Source: Elusimicrobiota bacterium (lineage in GTDB: Bacteria; Elusimicrobiota; Elusimicrobia; FEN-1173). From it: a stretch of 64,000 bases of DNA. Under the pieces are notes generated by a model that searched no databases, was not told the origin of the DNA, and saw nothing but the letters and a program-made list of their open reading frames with translations. Location: contig JADJJR010000001.1 of the NCBI GenBank assembly GCA_016706425.1, forward strand, positions 1-64,000, in the 5' to 3' direction. Of the stretch, positions 25,829 through 35,790 are shown piece after piece. How positions within the stretch are numbered: the first letter of the stretch is position 1; every line of letters starts with the position of its first letter. The translations under genes and the position numbers were made by a program.

Positions 25829-28800
25829 TCAGGTTCGTTCTTCCAGCGGGGGGAGTGATTTCACAATTTTCATCGTTTCCACGCTCACCGTCACAACCCG
25901 TTTCAACAGGTTGAGAATATATTGCGGATCCTCGTGCTCCCTCGCCCAATCATTAGGGTCGTTCACAATCCCGCTGTCCGGATCTTGGCTTACTTGGTAG
26001 CGCTCCATCACCCATTCAATCGCGGATTTACCATTAACAACGTATTCATAGGCTTCCAGGGGAATGCCGGTGATGGTGATATGGCTGTTATATTGAATAA
26101 CCGTTTTGTCCTCGCCACCGGCATTTTTGCCAAACCGCATTTTTTGAACCTCGTAGAGACGAGCCGAATCCAGCGCCAATTCTTTATTCGCCACCTTCAC
26201 CGGATAGTGTTTTATGTTCTCATACCCCAAATGCAATTCCGCCAACTTGCGCCCCGCTTTGCTAAAAGCCCAAAAGTCCTTCGCGAACGGGATCCTTGGC
26301 ATCGCTTTATTTAGGTCGGAAGCAAATCGATTCCTATACTCTCCCGAATGCAAAATGCCATACGTGTAATAGAAAATGTCCTCCCGCTCAATCGTTTGTT
26401 CTTGATATCGCTCTTTAAAGCCTTTAAAAGCAAAATTACTAATGTTTGGTTGTGCTCCCTCCTTTTTATTATTGAAATTTAACTCCCCTTCATTTCCATC
26501 GGCTTCAGCAAAGAAATTTAGAGGAAAACACTGGCCGTTTGCCAATAATTGAATGTCTGGAATTTCATTCGTGATCAAAGCTGAAAATTCTTTGGTTGTC
26601 CCTACCCCCGTCACACAAATCGCTAAATTCTTTTTGTCAGCTTCGGGGAAAAAGATTGGCATTCGATAAACCATGTCGTTAAATTGCCGGTGAAAATATA
26701 GGTATTGTTTTGTAAACGGCCGATAAACCGCACTCCGGACCGCTTTCTTTTCGAATACCCCGGGTTTATTCTTTTCCACATCGGAAATAAGCCCTCTCGA
26801 CCAGCTGATTTTGTTCGGGTCAGTATTGATGAATCCCTGAGCCGTTTGTTTTGAATCTTTTCTTTTTTGGAAACCCCTCACCTGCTCATTAAAATTCTCA
26901 ATCATGCGGGACATTTTGCTGGCCAACTTCTTTTCAGAGAAGTTATAGGCCCAAGCATCCCGGCTTGTGGCAATGCCCCTTGAGTATGTGACGAAAACAG
27001 ATTCAGTGCTTTGACTGCCCTTATCTTCTTTTATTCCCAGTGGAATAAACTTCTCAAAGGCTTCATTCCGTTGGTTGATCCAATCCTGGTTCTTGTTCGG
27101 GGCTATCGGTTCCCAGGGGATATTCCCGATGTCGCCAAATTCCGAAATAATCTTCAGTTTCTCTTCCCGCGTTAAATAATCCCCAATGTCGTGATAATTT
27201 ATTTTCGCGTGCCCATTCTTCTTCGGATTTTTCACGAACAGCGTGATGGCGATTTGTGCGCGGCTCCCCGAACCGAATATTTTCCCACCTTCTTTTCTCG
27301 ACAACTCCCCCGACGTTCTTTGATTTCCACGCAAGTTAAAACAATAGACAGCGCTAAACTCATCCCGCACACACTTCCTTAACCCGCTCATCGCGTTCCC
27401 ATCAATAAAACCGGCGTTGCTCACAAAACAAATTATTCCTTTGTCTTTCACCCGGTCGCTCGCCCACCGAAGAGCCCGTATGTACGAGTCGTAAAGGCTG
27501 TTGATGTTCGTCGATCGCGCGTTGGCCGCGTAGGTATTGGCTATTCGCTGGTCCAACCCTGGGTATTTGAGATTTTGGTTGTTGTCGTTCTGGCTGGTTT
27601 GCCCAGCGGAATAGGGGGGGTTCCCCACAATCACCCGAATATCCCGCCGGTTTTGTTTGTCCGCCCGCTCGCTGTTCACCTGGAAATTGGGGTCTTCAAA
27701 CGCCCCCTTGCCCTCCGACAACTGGAACGTGTCGGTCAGTACGATCCCCTCAAACGGCTCGTAATCCGCCTTTGCCCGCCCATGATAGGCTTCCTCAATG
27801 TTTATGGCCGCAATGTAATAGGCCAGCAGAATAATTTCGTTGGCGTGCAACTCGTCCCGGTATTTCCGCATCAAATCCTTTTCTTTGATAATCCCACTCT
27901 GCAAAAGCCGAACAATAAACGTCCCCGTCCCGGTAAACGGGTCAAGCACATGCACGTCTTTGTCCGACAGCCCCACTCCGAATTCCTCGCGAAGCGCTGC
28001 GTCCGCGCTTTTCAAAATAAAATCAACCACTTCCACCGGCGTGTAAACAATCCCCAACCTTTCCGCCATTCGGGGGAACGCCGTTTTGAAAAACTTGTCA
28101 TAAAGCTCGATAATGATTTTTTGCTTTCCCTCGACGTTGTCGATCCCTCGCACGCGCTCTTTCACGCTTTCGTAAAACTTTTCTAATTTCTCCGTTTCTT
28201 TCTCTAGGCTTTGCCCTTCCAAAAGGTCCAGCATCTTCTGCATGGTCTTTGAAACAGGGTTCCGTTTTGTAAACTCATAACCCTCAAAAAGCGCGTCAAA
28301 CACGGGCTTTGTGATGATGTGCTGGGACAACATTTCAATGGCGTCGTTTTCACTAATGCTCGGGTTTAGGGTTTTCCGTAATCCGTTTAAAAAGGTTTCA
28401 AACTTTTTCCGGTGGACGGAGTTCGCCGTCTCCACCAGAGCTTTAATCCGCGTTGTGTTCCGCTCCGCAATTTTTGCCACATCCTGCGCCCAACTTTCCC
28501 AATACCGCCGGTTCCCGCACTTCACCACAATTTTTGCAAAGATGGCGTCCCGCCATTCTTCCAGGTGGGGGAAGTTAAAAACAGCCTGGACATTCCCACC
28601 CGCCCCTGGGCCCTTTTCCCCCTTTTTATTCTCCCCCACTCCAATGATCTGTATTTGCCCCGGTCGCTGTTTATTGATGTCGATCTGGTTGATCATCGCG
28701 TTAAAGCGGTCATCGTGCGCCCGCAACGCTTGCAACACCTGCCAGACCACTTTGTATTTTTGATTGTCTGCCAAGGCCTCCTCTGGGCTCACGTCCGCCG

Positions 28801-30634
28801 GTATCCCCACCGGCAGAATGATGTACCCGTATTGTTTCCCCTCCACCTTGCGCATCACCCGCCCCACGGACTGCACAACATCCACAACCGAGTTCCTGGG
28901 GTTCAAAAACATCACCGCGTCCAACGCGGGAACATTTACGCCTTCCGACAAACAACGCGCATTGCTCAAAATCCGGCAAACATTCCCATTCTTTGTCGTG
29001 TCTTCTTTTAGCCATTGCAACCGCTTGTTTCGGATCAACGCGTTGTGCGTCCCGTCCACGTGATCCACTTCGCACCTCAAATATTTCCCTTCCTCCGCCT
29101 CTTCAGACCCCGCCGCCTTCTCTCCCACGTAATTCTTCACGATTCCTTCAAAAAGCTCCGTAATCTTCTTCGAGTCCTTAATCGACCGACTAAACGCCAC
29201 CGCACGGCGCATCGGCGTCTGGTCCATCACCGCCGCCCCATCGCCGTCTACCGGAAGGATCTTCTTCTGCAACCCGTTATAACAGCCGACAATTTTAATC
29301 ACATCATCCAAATTCAATTCTTTGTTCCTGTCCGCAATCTGGCTCTGAAACGCCTTGGACACATGCTTTTCATCCACCGCCAACACCATCACCTTATAAT
29401 CCGACAACAACCCCCGCCGCACCGCTTCCGAAAAGTCGAGCCGATACAGCTCTTCCCCATAAACCGATGGATCATCCATGGAATAGAGGACAATATCCGC
29501 ATCTTTGGCTTTCCCTTTTGAGACATCGTCATAAATCCGCGGCGTCGCCGTCATATAAAGCCGCTTTTTCGATTTGATGAAACCCGGCTTGTGAACCAAT
29601 ACAAATGCCGACGCCCCTGCCTTGTCGTATTCCGTTCTTTCAATCCCCGTTGTTCGATGCGCTTCGTCGCAAATCACTAAATCAAAAGCCGGTGTCCCAA
29701 AGTCTTGTGACTCCTGAACCACCTCAATGGATTGGTAAGTTGAAAAGATAACCGTGACGTTTTTCTTCCGAATTTTCCGCAGGGCTTCGATCTGATGCCC
29801 CAACAACTTTGGGTTGGTGTGCGCCGGGAAAGCAAGATCGTGGGTGGAAATATCCTCTTCCTCCCCCGATTGCCCGGCCTTGGGATCGGAACATACCGCA
29901 AAGAAACTAAACTTGGTTTCCGCCTCAGCCGCCCATTCCGCCACGGATTGCGAAATGAGCGAGATCGAAGGGACCAAAAACAGCACGCATCCCCCAGCGG
30001 GCGCCATCGTTTCCGCGATCCGCAGAGAGGTGAAAGTTTTCCCCGTCCCGCAAGCCATGATCAGTTTCCCACGGTCAGCCGCTTTTAACCCGGCGATGAC
30101 TTTGTCGTGGGCTTCTTTTTGATGGGGGCGAAGGTGTTTTTTGTCCTTGAATTTTATTTCCGTTGGTCGATCCGGCCGCACCGCCGCCCAATCCACCGGA
30201 CTCTCGTCCAAATCTTGCACCCGCAACCGACTTACCGGTATTTGCTGGTTCTTACACGCATCCTCGGCGTGCCTGCTCCAATTATCCGTCGTGGAAATAA
30301 TAAGCCGCTTCTTAAACGGTGCCTTCCCCGACGCTGTGAAAAATGAATCGATGTCCGCTTTTTGAAGGGTGTGTGCCGGATCAAAAAACTTACACTGAAT
30401 CGCCCAAACATCCCCACTCCCCCGCTCCTGGGCCACGATATCAATCCCAACATCCGGCTTATTCCCTCGCTCCGGCCACTCCCCCCATAACCACACCGCA
30501 GAAAACAAATCCGAATAGATCGGATCCTTTTTCAAAAACCCCACCATCAATCGCTCAAAGCGATCCCCCAGGTCCCGATTGCTTCGGGCCTCATCGCGGA
30601 ACTGCTGGAGAATATCGCTGATGGATTTGGTCAT
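25829..30634 (-). CDS. Type ISP restriction-modification enzyme (single polypeptide)
   Basis: Predicted 1601 residues. Order of domains: Mrr-like nuclease (~55-130; PDVGIDIVA, then VWAIQCKFF giving D...Q-x-K), helicase (~165-620; KLIMACGTGKTFTSLR, VICDEAHRTTG, YMTATPRIY, QSVGRVMRK), linker, gamma-class N6-adenine methyltransferase (VLDPFTGTGTFIVRLL, VIVGNPPYSAGQ), and a C-terminal target-recognition region (~1250-1601). This is the LlaGI/LlaBIII-type layout in which one protein methylates, translocates and cleaves. Length fits the family and no break is visible. Second gene from the end of the island 2 operon. Confidence 0.93.
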   Translation of the reverse strand: MTKSISDILQQFRDEARSNRDLGDRFERLMVGFLKKDPIYSDLFSAVWLWGEWPERGNKPDVGIDIVAQERGSGDVWAIQCKFFDPAHTLQKADIDSFFTASGKAPFKKRLIISTTDNWSRHAEDACKNQQIPVSRLRVQDLDESPVDWAAVRPDRPTEIKFKDKKHLRPHQKEAHDKVIAGLKAADRGKLIMACGTGKTFTSLRIAETMAPAGGCVLFLVPSISLISQSVAEWAAEAETKFSFFAVCSDPKAGQSGEEEDISTHDLAFPAHTNPKLLGHQIEALRKIRKKNVTVIFSTYQSIEVVQESQDFGTPAFDLVICDEAHRTTGIERTEYDKAGASAFVLVHKPGFIKSKKRLYMTATPRIYDDVSKGKAKDADIVLYSMDDPSVYGEELYRLDFSEAVRRGLLSDYKVMVLAVDEKHVSKAFQSQIADRNKELNLDDVIKIVGCYNGLQKKILPVDGDGAAVMDQTPMRRAVAFSRSIKDSKKITELFEGIVKNYVGEKAAGSEEAEEGKYLRCEVDHVDGTHNALIRNKRLQWLKEDTTKNGNVCRILSNARCLSEGVNVPALDAVMFLNPRNSVVDVVQSVGRVMRKVEGKQYGYIILPVGIPADVSPEEALADNQKYKVVWQVLQALRAHDDRFNAMINQIDINKQRPGQIQIIGVGENKKGEKGPGAGGNVQAVFNFPHLEEWRDAIFAKIVVKCGNRRYWESWAQDVAKIAERNTTRIKALVETANSVHRKKFETFLNGLRKTLNPSISENDAIEMLSQHIITKPVFDALFEGYEFTKRNPVSKTMQKMLDLLEGQSLEKETEKLEKFYESVKERVRGIDNVEGKQKIIIELYDKFFKTAFPRMAERLGIVYTPVEVVDFILKSADAALREEFGVGLSDKDVHVLDPFTGTGTFIVRLLQSGIIKEKDLMRKYRDELHANEIILLAYYIAAINIEEAYHGRAKADYEPFEGIVLTDTFQLSEGKGAFEDPNFQVNSERADKQNRRDIRVIVGNPPYSAGQTSQNDNNQNLKYPGLDQRIANTYAANARSTNINSLYDSYIRALRWASDRVKDKGIICFVSNAGFIDGNAMSGLRKCVRDEFSAVYCFNLRGNQRTSGELSRKEGGKIFGSGSRAQIAITLFVKNPKKNGHAKINYHDIGDYLTREEKLKIISEFGDIGNIPWEPIAPNKNQDWINQRNEAFEKFIPLGIKEDKGSQSTESVFVTYSRGIATSRDAWAYNFSEKKLASKMSRMIENFNEQVRGFQKRKDSKQTAQGFINTDPNKISWSRGLISDVEKNKPGVFEKKAVRSAVYRPFTKQYLYFHRQFNDMVYRMPIFFPEADKKNLAICVTGVGTTKEFSALITNEIPDIQLLANGQCFPLNFFAEADGNEGELNFNNKKEGAQPNISNFAFKGFKERYQEQTIEREDIFYYTYGILHSGEYRNRFASDLNKAMPRIPFAKDFWAFSKAGRKLAELHLGYENIKHYPVKVANKELALDSARLYEVQKMRFGKNAGGEDKTVIQYNSHITITGIPLEAYEYVVNGKSAIEWVMERYQVSQDPDSGIVNDPNDWAREHEDPQYILNLLKRVVTVSVETMKIVKSLPPLEERT

Positions 30635-30654
30635 GGTTATCGTTTTACCTTGGG

Positions 30655-32619
30655 TTAATTGCCTGGCGACTTCATCCCAGGAAAATTAAAATACTGGCTA
30701 ATCGCAGACCACAGATTTTCAAGTTGTGCAGGCTGTTTCCCACTGGAAAGGAGGGTTTCGGCTGTTCGATAGAGTAAGGCAAATTTCTTTTTTCCACGCG
30801 CTGCTTCGATTCCGAATTCATCGCAGGCCTTTTTGAAAGCAGACTCCCATTCAGCCTCTCCGAAATCCGCCTTTACTTCATCGGCGAAGTTTGTCTTCCA
30901 GACGCATCCGGCTGGAGTGACAAGAGTCTCTAATTGTCTGTTTGGTGAGTGCCCTAGTAACTTAAGAAGTCCATTGTTCAAAGCCAAATCTTTATCCTTC
31001 TCCTTCTCTTTCTTCTTTTCTACTTTATCTATGTCTGCATCGAAAATTGTATAGGTTTTAATGTTCAGTTCTCGGCAAAGGACCAAAAGCCATGGCAACT
31101 TATTCTTTCCTTCGACGGGAAGAATGGCGATGCCTTCAGCGTCCAGTGAAACCTTGTGATGATCCGCGCAGGCGCTTAATATCGCTTCATCCTCGACCCC
31201 TTCGACCAGGATGATCCCCTCCGCAAAAAGCGCCTCGCTCCCCTTCAACCCCATATTGGCTCTCATCCTGGCCCATGCGCTGGAATCTGTGACTTCTGTC
31301 TTTTCGCCCAGGGCCTCAGTCACCTTTTGTCCCACGATCTTCAGATCCGTCTTGTGGACCACAGTTTGCATCGGGCCTTCTCGGCCAGAATCTGCTTTCT
31401 CAATTCTTCGTATACCGTCAAACTTTTCTAAGTCAATGAAATAGGGGGAATGTGTTGTCAGAAGAATTTGAAACGGAAAATTTGTTTTTCCTTGGGGAAA
31501 GCAAAGTTCTTTGAAAATCCTGGAAATTGCTCTGGACCGTGCTGGGTGTTGATAAAGCTCAGGTTCTTCAATCGCCAGGAGTATCCCCTTTCCCTCTCCA
31601 TTATCCACCGGGCCTTTCCTGCTCTTTTCGTAGAGTTCCAGGATCGAAAAGATGAAAAGCCTTTGGAGCCCATGGCCTTTCCGGGAGACTTCACCGTCAA
31701 AGCCATCTTCTTTAAGCCAAACGCTTGGTTTCGGAGGAGGCAGAGGAATTTCCGGATCCAATTGGAGCTGAACGGTAGCCGAAGTTTCTTGATCATATCG
31801 ACGCAAAACACTGGTCAGCTCTTTCTCCAACGTTTCCTTTTCACCTGCGCCCTGAACCATCGTTCGATATTCATCGTATCCTTTCTGGACCTCCGCCTTG
31901 ACCTTAGCGATGTCTGCGTTGCGTTCGGTCATGGCCGTTAAGAGGGGTGTCACAAGTGCGCCCAGGGGGGTCTGCTTCCCCACCCCAGATGCATCCAGAT
32001 CCGCCTCCCGGACCGGAGGAATATAAACGAACTGCGTCCGCCCCTTGACCTTCCCACCTGCAATATTCTGTGGCCCCTGGAATTCCCCGGCCCTAAAATA
32101 TTGCGAGCATCTTGAAACGTTTTCCCCTTCCCAGCGTTTCAGTTCTTCATCAATGTTCCTTGTGACGGCCTGCAATCCCGGGAACTTCCCAGTATCAACC
32201 AAACTTTTCAATACTTGGGCATGGTCGGAAACTTTAGATGCTTTTTGCCGTATTTTTTCTCTCACAGGCTCGAGTTCGGCACAACCGAAGGTTTGACCGT
32301 AGTACTCCCCCCCTGGAAACCGTTTTTGAACAACGAGGGTTTCATTCTTATCGAGATAGCTCTTAAATTCCGCCTTTTCATCGTTAGCCAGATCACAAAA
32401 AGTTACCTCAATGAGGATTTCTTTGGTCTGGTCTCGATTATAAAAATCTTCGTTTGTGGGAACAAAAGAGGTGGATGTTTCCATAAACATCCGCAATGCC
32501 TGAAGAAAGGATGATTTTCCGGCACCATTACACCCTATGAGGATAGTCAACGGCCCGCATTCCAGAGTGGCATCAAGAATGGATCGGAAATTGGCTACCC
32601 GAATTTTTGCGATTCTCAT
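30655..32619 (-). CDS. OLD-family ATP-dependent nuclease
   Basis: Predicted 654-residue protein. N-terminal ABC/SMC-like ATPase has Walker A ILIGCNGAGKSSFLQALR (~30), signature-like SRKGHGLQRLF, Walker B ILLAIEEPELYQHP (~355) and TTHSPYFIDL. The C-terminal TOPRIM domain shows ILVEGVEDEAILSA (~460) and TIFDADIDK. This combination defines OLD/GajA-type nucleases, which take part in phage defence. It is flanked by DUF2130 and ISP genes with gaps of ~20-25 bases, so probably one operon. Confidence 0.92.
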   Translation of the reverse strand: MRIAKIRVANFRSILDATLECGPLTILIGCNGAGKSSFLQALRMFMETSTSFVPTNEDFYNRDQTKEILIEVTFCDLANDEKAEFKSYLDKNETLVVQKRFPGGEYYGQTFGCAELEPVREKIRQKASKVSDHAQVLKSLVDTGKFPGLQAVTRNIDEELKRWEGENVSRCSQYFRAGEFQGPQNIAGGKVKGRTQFVYIPPVREADLDASGVGKQTPLGALVTPLLTAMTERNADIAKVKAEVQKGYDEYRTMVQGAGEKETLEKELTSVLRRYDQETSATVQLQLDPEIPLPPPKPSVWLKEDGFDGEVSRKGHGLQRLFIFSILELYEKSRKGPVDNGEGKGILLAIEEPELYQHPARSRAISRIFKELCFPQGKTNFPFQILLTTHSPYFIDLEKFDGIRRIEKADSGREGPMQTVVHKTDLKIVGQKVTEALGEKTEVTDSSAWARMRANMGLKGSEALFAEGIILVEGVEDEAILSACADHHKVSLDAEGIAILPVEGKNKLPWLLVLCRELNIKTYTIFDADIDKVEKKKEKEKDKDLALNNGLLKLLGHSPNRQLETLVTPAGCVWKTNFADEVKADFGEAEWESAFKKACDEFGIEAARGKKKFALLYRTAETLLSSGKQPAQLENLWSAISQYFNFPGMKSPGN

Positions 32620-32644
32620 TTCAGAGAATCCCGGTGGTCTACCT

Positions 32645-33925
32645 TCAATCGCTCCCCTTTTTTCTGGACACCGGGCCTTCTAGGTTTTTTAGGCTCAATC
32701 CTTCGATTTCTTGCAATGTCTTCCCCGCAATCCCCTGCAAATCTCCGTACATGCCAACAGTTCCCTGCATAACCCGTTCGATCTGCTCTTCACGTTTAGC
32801 CCATTGTTTGGTTATTGCTTTTTTCTCCACATCCAGGTCAGTCTTCATCGACGTAAACGCCTCAACGATGCCCTCCACCCGTTGCCGGAATCGCGGCCCC
32901 GTTAGGTATTGATAGATTATCTGGGTTTTGGTTTGTTGTCCGTCGGAAACTTGGCGGGCGGTGTTGACCTCGATTAGGATTTGGCGAAGCATGGCCGCCA
33001 CGGGCAAAGCCACTCTCGGGTGCGCAATCCAAACGCCCTCCACCTGGTCAAAACTTTCCACCCCCTTCGGCAGGGTTTGGGAGATGAGGAGCGCCGCTTC
33101 GGCCTTCGCCGCCCTCTGATCCTCCCGAAGTTTCGGAAGCCAACCATCGGACCAATTCTTTGTCCTTTTTGATTCCCACAAAATCGTTCCACACACCTGC
33201 CCCGTGGGGCCAATAACTTTGTGAATGATGTCCCCGCCGAATTCGCCTTTTGGCACTGCCTCGATCGTGTCACGGGGGAATTTGCTTCTGATTAGTGCTT
33301 CTAATTCCAATTCCAAAACTTCTCCTTGTAGCTGTTGGGACCCTTGCTCGGCCCGCCGTTGGGCCTCTTCCAACTGTTTCTTCATTGAATGGATGATCTG
33401 TTCTTTTTCGGAGAGACGGAGGTTCATGGATTCCTCGGTTTCTTTCCGGGCCTGCTCCCGCACCGAAGACAACCCTGCCTGAACTTTACGCTCGATATTC
33501 AGGTCCATTGCCCGCTTGGCGTCGTCAAGTTCCCTTTGTTTTCGCACCAAATCCGCTTCGGCTTTGAGCGCCTCGGCAAGCTTCGCGTCTCTTGCCTTTA
33601 AGACTTCGTTCAGGTCCGATATTTGCTTTGCCTTTTGATCCAAATCCGTCGCCAAGGTTAGCCGAGCCTTGGCTGCTTCTTCCGTTGCGATTTTTGCCCG
33701 CTCGGCTTTTACCTTGCCCGCTACCTGCTCGTCCAAGCCCATCCTGGCCTTGGCAACGGCGTCCTCTCGATCTCGAATCTCCGATTCTCTTTTCGAGACC
33801 TCCGCGTCTTTTTCGGCCAAACGCTTCTCGTATTCCCGCCGGGTGGACTCCACCAATGGAGCCGCTAAAGATTCCGTCAGTTTTATTTCTTGTTTGCACT
33901 TAGGGCAGATTATTGTCGGTTCCAT
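32645..33925 (-). CDS. DUF2130 protein
   Basis: Predicted 426 residues. It begins with a zinc-ribbon-like CPKCKQ, then a long charged coiled coil (~25-200). The C-terminal DUF2130 region follows: GEVLELELEALIRSKFP, GEFGGDIIHKV, GTILWESKRTKNWSDGWLPKLREDQ. The last block looks like a PD-(D/E)XK nuclease core (D...E-x-K), though activity is unproven. It is the first gene of the DUF2130-OLD-ISP-Pif1 run. A degenerate TTCCACGTG element (33941-33949) sits just upstream of its ATG. Confidence 0.88.
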   Translation of the reverse strand: MEPTIICPKCKQEIKLTESLAAPLVESTRREYEKRLAEKDAEVSKRESEIRDREDAVAKARMGLDEQVAGKVKAERAKIATEEAAKARLTLATDLDQKAKQISDLNEVLKARDAKLAEALKAEADLVRKQRELDDAKRAMDLNIERKVQAGLSSVREQARKETEESMNLRLSEKEQIIHSMKKQLEEAQRRAEQGSQQLQGEVLELELEALIRSKFPRDTIEAVPKGEFGGDIIHKVIGPTGQVCGTILWESKRTKNWSDGWLPKLREDQRAAKAEAALLISQTLPKGVESFDQVEGVWIAHPRVALPVAAMLRQILIEVNTARQVSDGQQTKTQIIYQYLTGPRFRQRVEGIVEAFTSMKTDLDVEKKAITKQWAKREEQIERVMQGTVGMYGDLQGIAGKTLQEIEGLSLKNLEGPVSRKKGSD

Positions 33926-34013
33926 GGCACCATGTTCCTATTCCACGTGTTTTCCTAATTTTTATTTTCCAACCTGCACCCACAAAGTGATAAAGCTTGA
34001 TTTTACTATTCCC

Positions 34014-34832
34014 CTACACTGCCGAACCTTTATCCAGTAATTCCTGGTTCAAATACAGCCCCTTCCGATAGACTTCCCCAATCTCCGCCTTGGGATTGTG
34101 GGAATAGAATATGTCGGCCAAGTATCGGCCGTAGATGTCCACCTTTGTTGTTTTCACCACCACGAACTCCGCCATGGCCAATTGATTGCGAACATAATTC
34201 GCCGCCGCTATTCCATCCGTGGATTCAATCGGAGGCGCATCCACATGGGCCAGACGTACCCGCTGTTTCTTTTTGATGTCAAAGCCACAATCAATGTCCA
34301 AAACCAACGAATCGCCATCCACCACATCCAGCACCGTGGCTTTGAACACGTAATCCGCGCCCTCCGGGCGCTTCAGCTGTTTGGTCTTTTTGCCCTTGTT
34401 GTCCGTCTCGTCGTGGCTGTCTTCGATTGCTTCAATCAACCGGTCCCGCGTCCAGCGGTTCTTTTCGGCCAGTTCCGCAAATCGCCTCCGTTCCGCCGGG
34501 TCTTTCAGTGACAACAAAACCCGAAAATGGCTCCACGTTAAGTGGTCGCTTTTCGGCACCATCGAATAGGTTTCGTGAAATTGGATGCACCGGTACAAGG
34601 TCGTGATGTCGGTCCCCATGTCCCGAGCTAAGCGAGTGATGATCGCCCGCCCATACCCCGCGTTTTCGGAGAGGTTTTCCATCGCCATCCGCCCACCCAT
34701 CTCCCAATAGGTCACCAAAAGCTGATGATTCACCGCCGCCCGCGCCCGGCCCTTCCCCGATTCCCACAATTTTCGGAGATCGGAGAAAAGCTTGGCGTAA
34801 CCGGAGTCAGAAATAATATTTGGCTGGCTCAC
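34014..34832 (-). CDS. DUF1016-SNase fusion, second copy
   Basis: Predicted 272 residues and parallel to 13668-14504 throughout: DUF1016 N-terminal domain (DLRKLWESGKGRARAAV, TYWEMGGRMAMENL, TLYRCIQFHETY) and SNase domain (VDGDSLVLD, RVRLAHVDAPPI, DIYGRYLADIFY). The Glu43 equivalent in the PE motif is Pro here (DAPP), so catalysis may be altered; Arg and Asp positions remain. The C-terminus stops early at LLDKGSAV. The start is GTG 34832, overlapping the upstream membrane-protein stop (GTGA). It is the last gene of a four-gene coupled operon. Confidence 0.85.
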   Translation of the reverse strand: MSQPNIISDSGYAKLFSDLRKLWESGKGRARAAVNHQLLVTYWEMGGRMAMENLSENAGYGRAIITRLARDMGTDITTLYRCIQFHETYSMVPKSDHLTWSHFRVLLSLKDPAERRRFAELAEKNRWTRDRLIEAIEDSHDETDNKGKKTKQLKRPEGADYVFKATVLDVVDGDSLVLDIDCGFDIKKKQRVRLAHVDAPPIESTDGIAAANYVRNQLAMAEFVVVKTTKVDIYGRYLADIFYSHNPKAEIGEVYRKGLYLNQELLDKGSAV

Positions 34833-35509
34833 TTTTGTTTTGCCAAATCCTGCATTTTAGGGAGAAAAGTTTCTTTGTGCTTTTCAATTTCAGCCAGAAT
34901 CACGTCAAGATGCTGCCACCAGGGATTATTATCTACGGATTTCTTTAACGCTTCTTGAAACAATTGCGGGTGCCACGAAACCGAAAAAGAGCGCTCAAGC
35001 GTCTTGGGCACTTCATTTTGGATACTCCTCGCGGTTGCCCTAAGCAGTTGAGCCCCATATTTAAGTGTTTGATTAAAATTTCTCAATTCCTTGATGGTGT
35101 CGCTGTCCGCAATCCGGGTGACAACTTCGTCATACGCTCTTTCGGTTAGATTCAAATGGAATGTTTCAAAAAGTACGATTCGTGTTTTTTGAAATGCGCC
35201 TGGGCTCATTGAGGAGATTTCATGCATGTATTTACGCATTGTTTCACAAAGCTTAAGATTTTCGCCAATTTCCGCCGCCAATTGCTGCATGATTCTTGTG
35301 GTCTCCTCTTTCAACCCTTTTTCTTTATCTGCTTTTTTCTTGGCTTCTGAAAGTGTCCAAATAATTAAGGACGAGATTAATGAAACAGAAGCGGCTAGAA
35401 ATCCTGAAAGCGCGGAATGAAACGATATCCACTCTTGTTTAATTGCATAGCCAGAGAAAAGTACAAGAACGGCCAACCACCCCATCATAATCATTATGGA
35501 TGATTTCAT
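34829..35509 (-). CDS. Two-TM membrane protein with cytoplasmic helical domain
   Basis: Predicted 226 residues from ATG 35509 (upstream in-frame sequence belongs to the preceding gene in another frame). It has two transmembrane segments at ~5-25 and ~33-53 (MIMMGWLAVLVLFSGYAI and ALSGFLAASVSLISSLIIW), then a Lys/Glu-rich helical region likely in the cytoplasm. No family is recognised. It is more AT-rich than its neighbours. It starts 2 bases after the small gene and overlaps the DUF1016-nuclease gene by four bases, so the products probably work together; a membrane sensor or anchor is a guess. Confidence 0.7.
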   Translation of the reverse strand: MKSSIMIMMGWLAVLVLFSGYAIKQEWISFHSALSGFLAASVSLISSLIIWTLSEAKKKADKEKGLKEETTRIMQQLAAEIGENLKLCETMRKYMHEISSMSPGAFQKTRIVLFETFHLNLTERAYDEVVTRIADSDTIKELRNFNQTLKYGAQLLRATARSIQNEVPKTLERSFSVSWHPQLFQEALKKSVDNNPWWQHLDVILAEIEKHKETFLPKMQDLAKQK

Positions 35510-35511
35510 TA

Positions 35512-35790
35512 CTACATTCTCCTCAACACAACCTTCAAAATCTCGTCCATTTCCAGCTTCTTTTCGTCCGTCACACCATCGGCCCAAGAGTCCAGGTGTA
35601 AAGCTACCAAATCGCGGATCAGGCGATCCGTCGCGCCTTCAATGCACACGGCCAACATCAGGACTTTCCGCCAATCGGTGAAGCCGAGCCGTTCTTTTAG
35701 CGACTGGATTTGTCCCTCTAAGCGCAGGACGTCCAGCTCCACTCGTCGTTTGATGGGGATGGGCTCTTTGTTTGTGGTTTTTCTTTTCAC
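35512..35790 (-). CDS. Small helical protein, unknown function
   Basis: Predicted 92 residues. GTG 35790 is preferred because it overlaps the stop of the upstream gene (GTGA) and matches the coupling seen across this operon. It has a basic N-terminus (VKRKTTNKEPIPIKRRVE), then amphipathic helices (LDVLRLEGQIQSLKERLGF, KVLMLAVCIEGATDRLIRDLVALHLD). I recognise no domain. Sits between an exported protein and a membrane protein. Confidence 0.6.
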   Translation of the reverse strand: MKRKTTNKEPIPIKRRVELDVLRLEGQIQSLKERLGFTDWRKVLMLAVCIEGATDRLIRDLVALHLDSWADGVTDEKKLEMDEILKVVLRRM

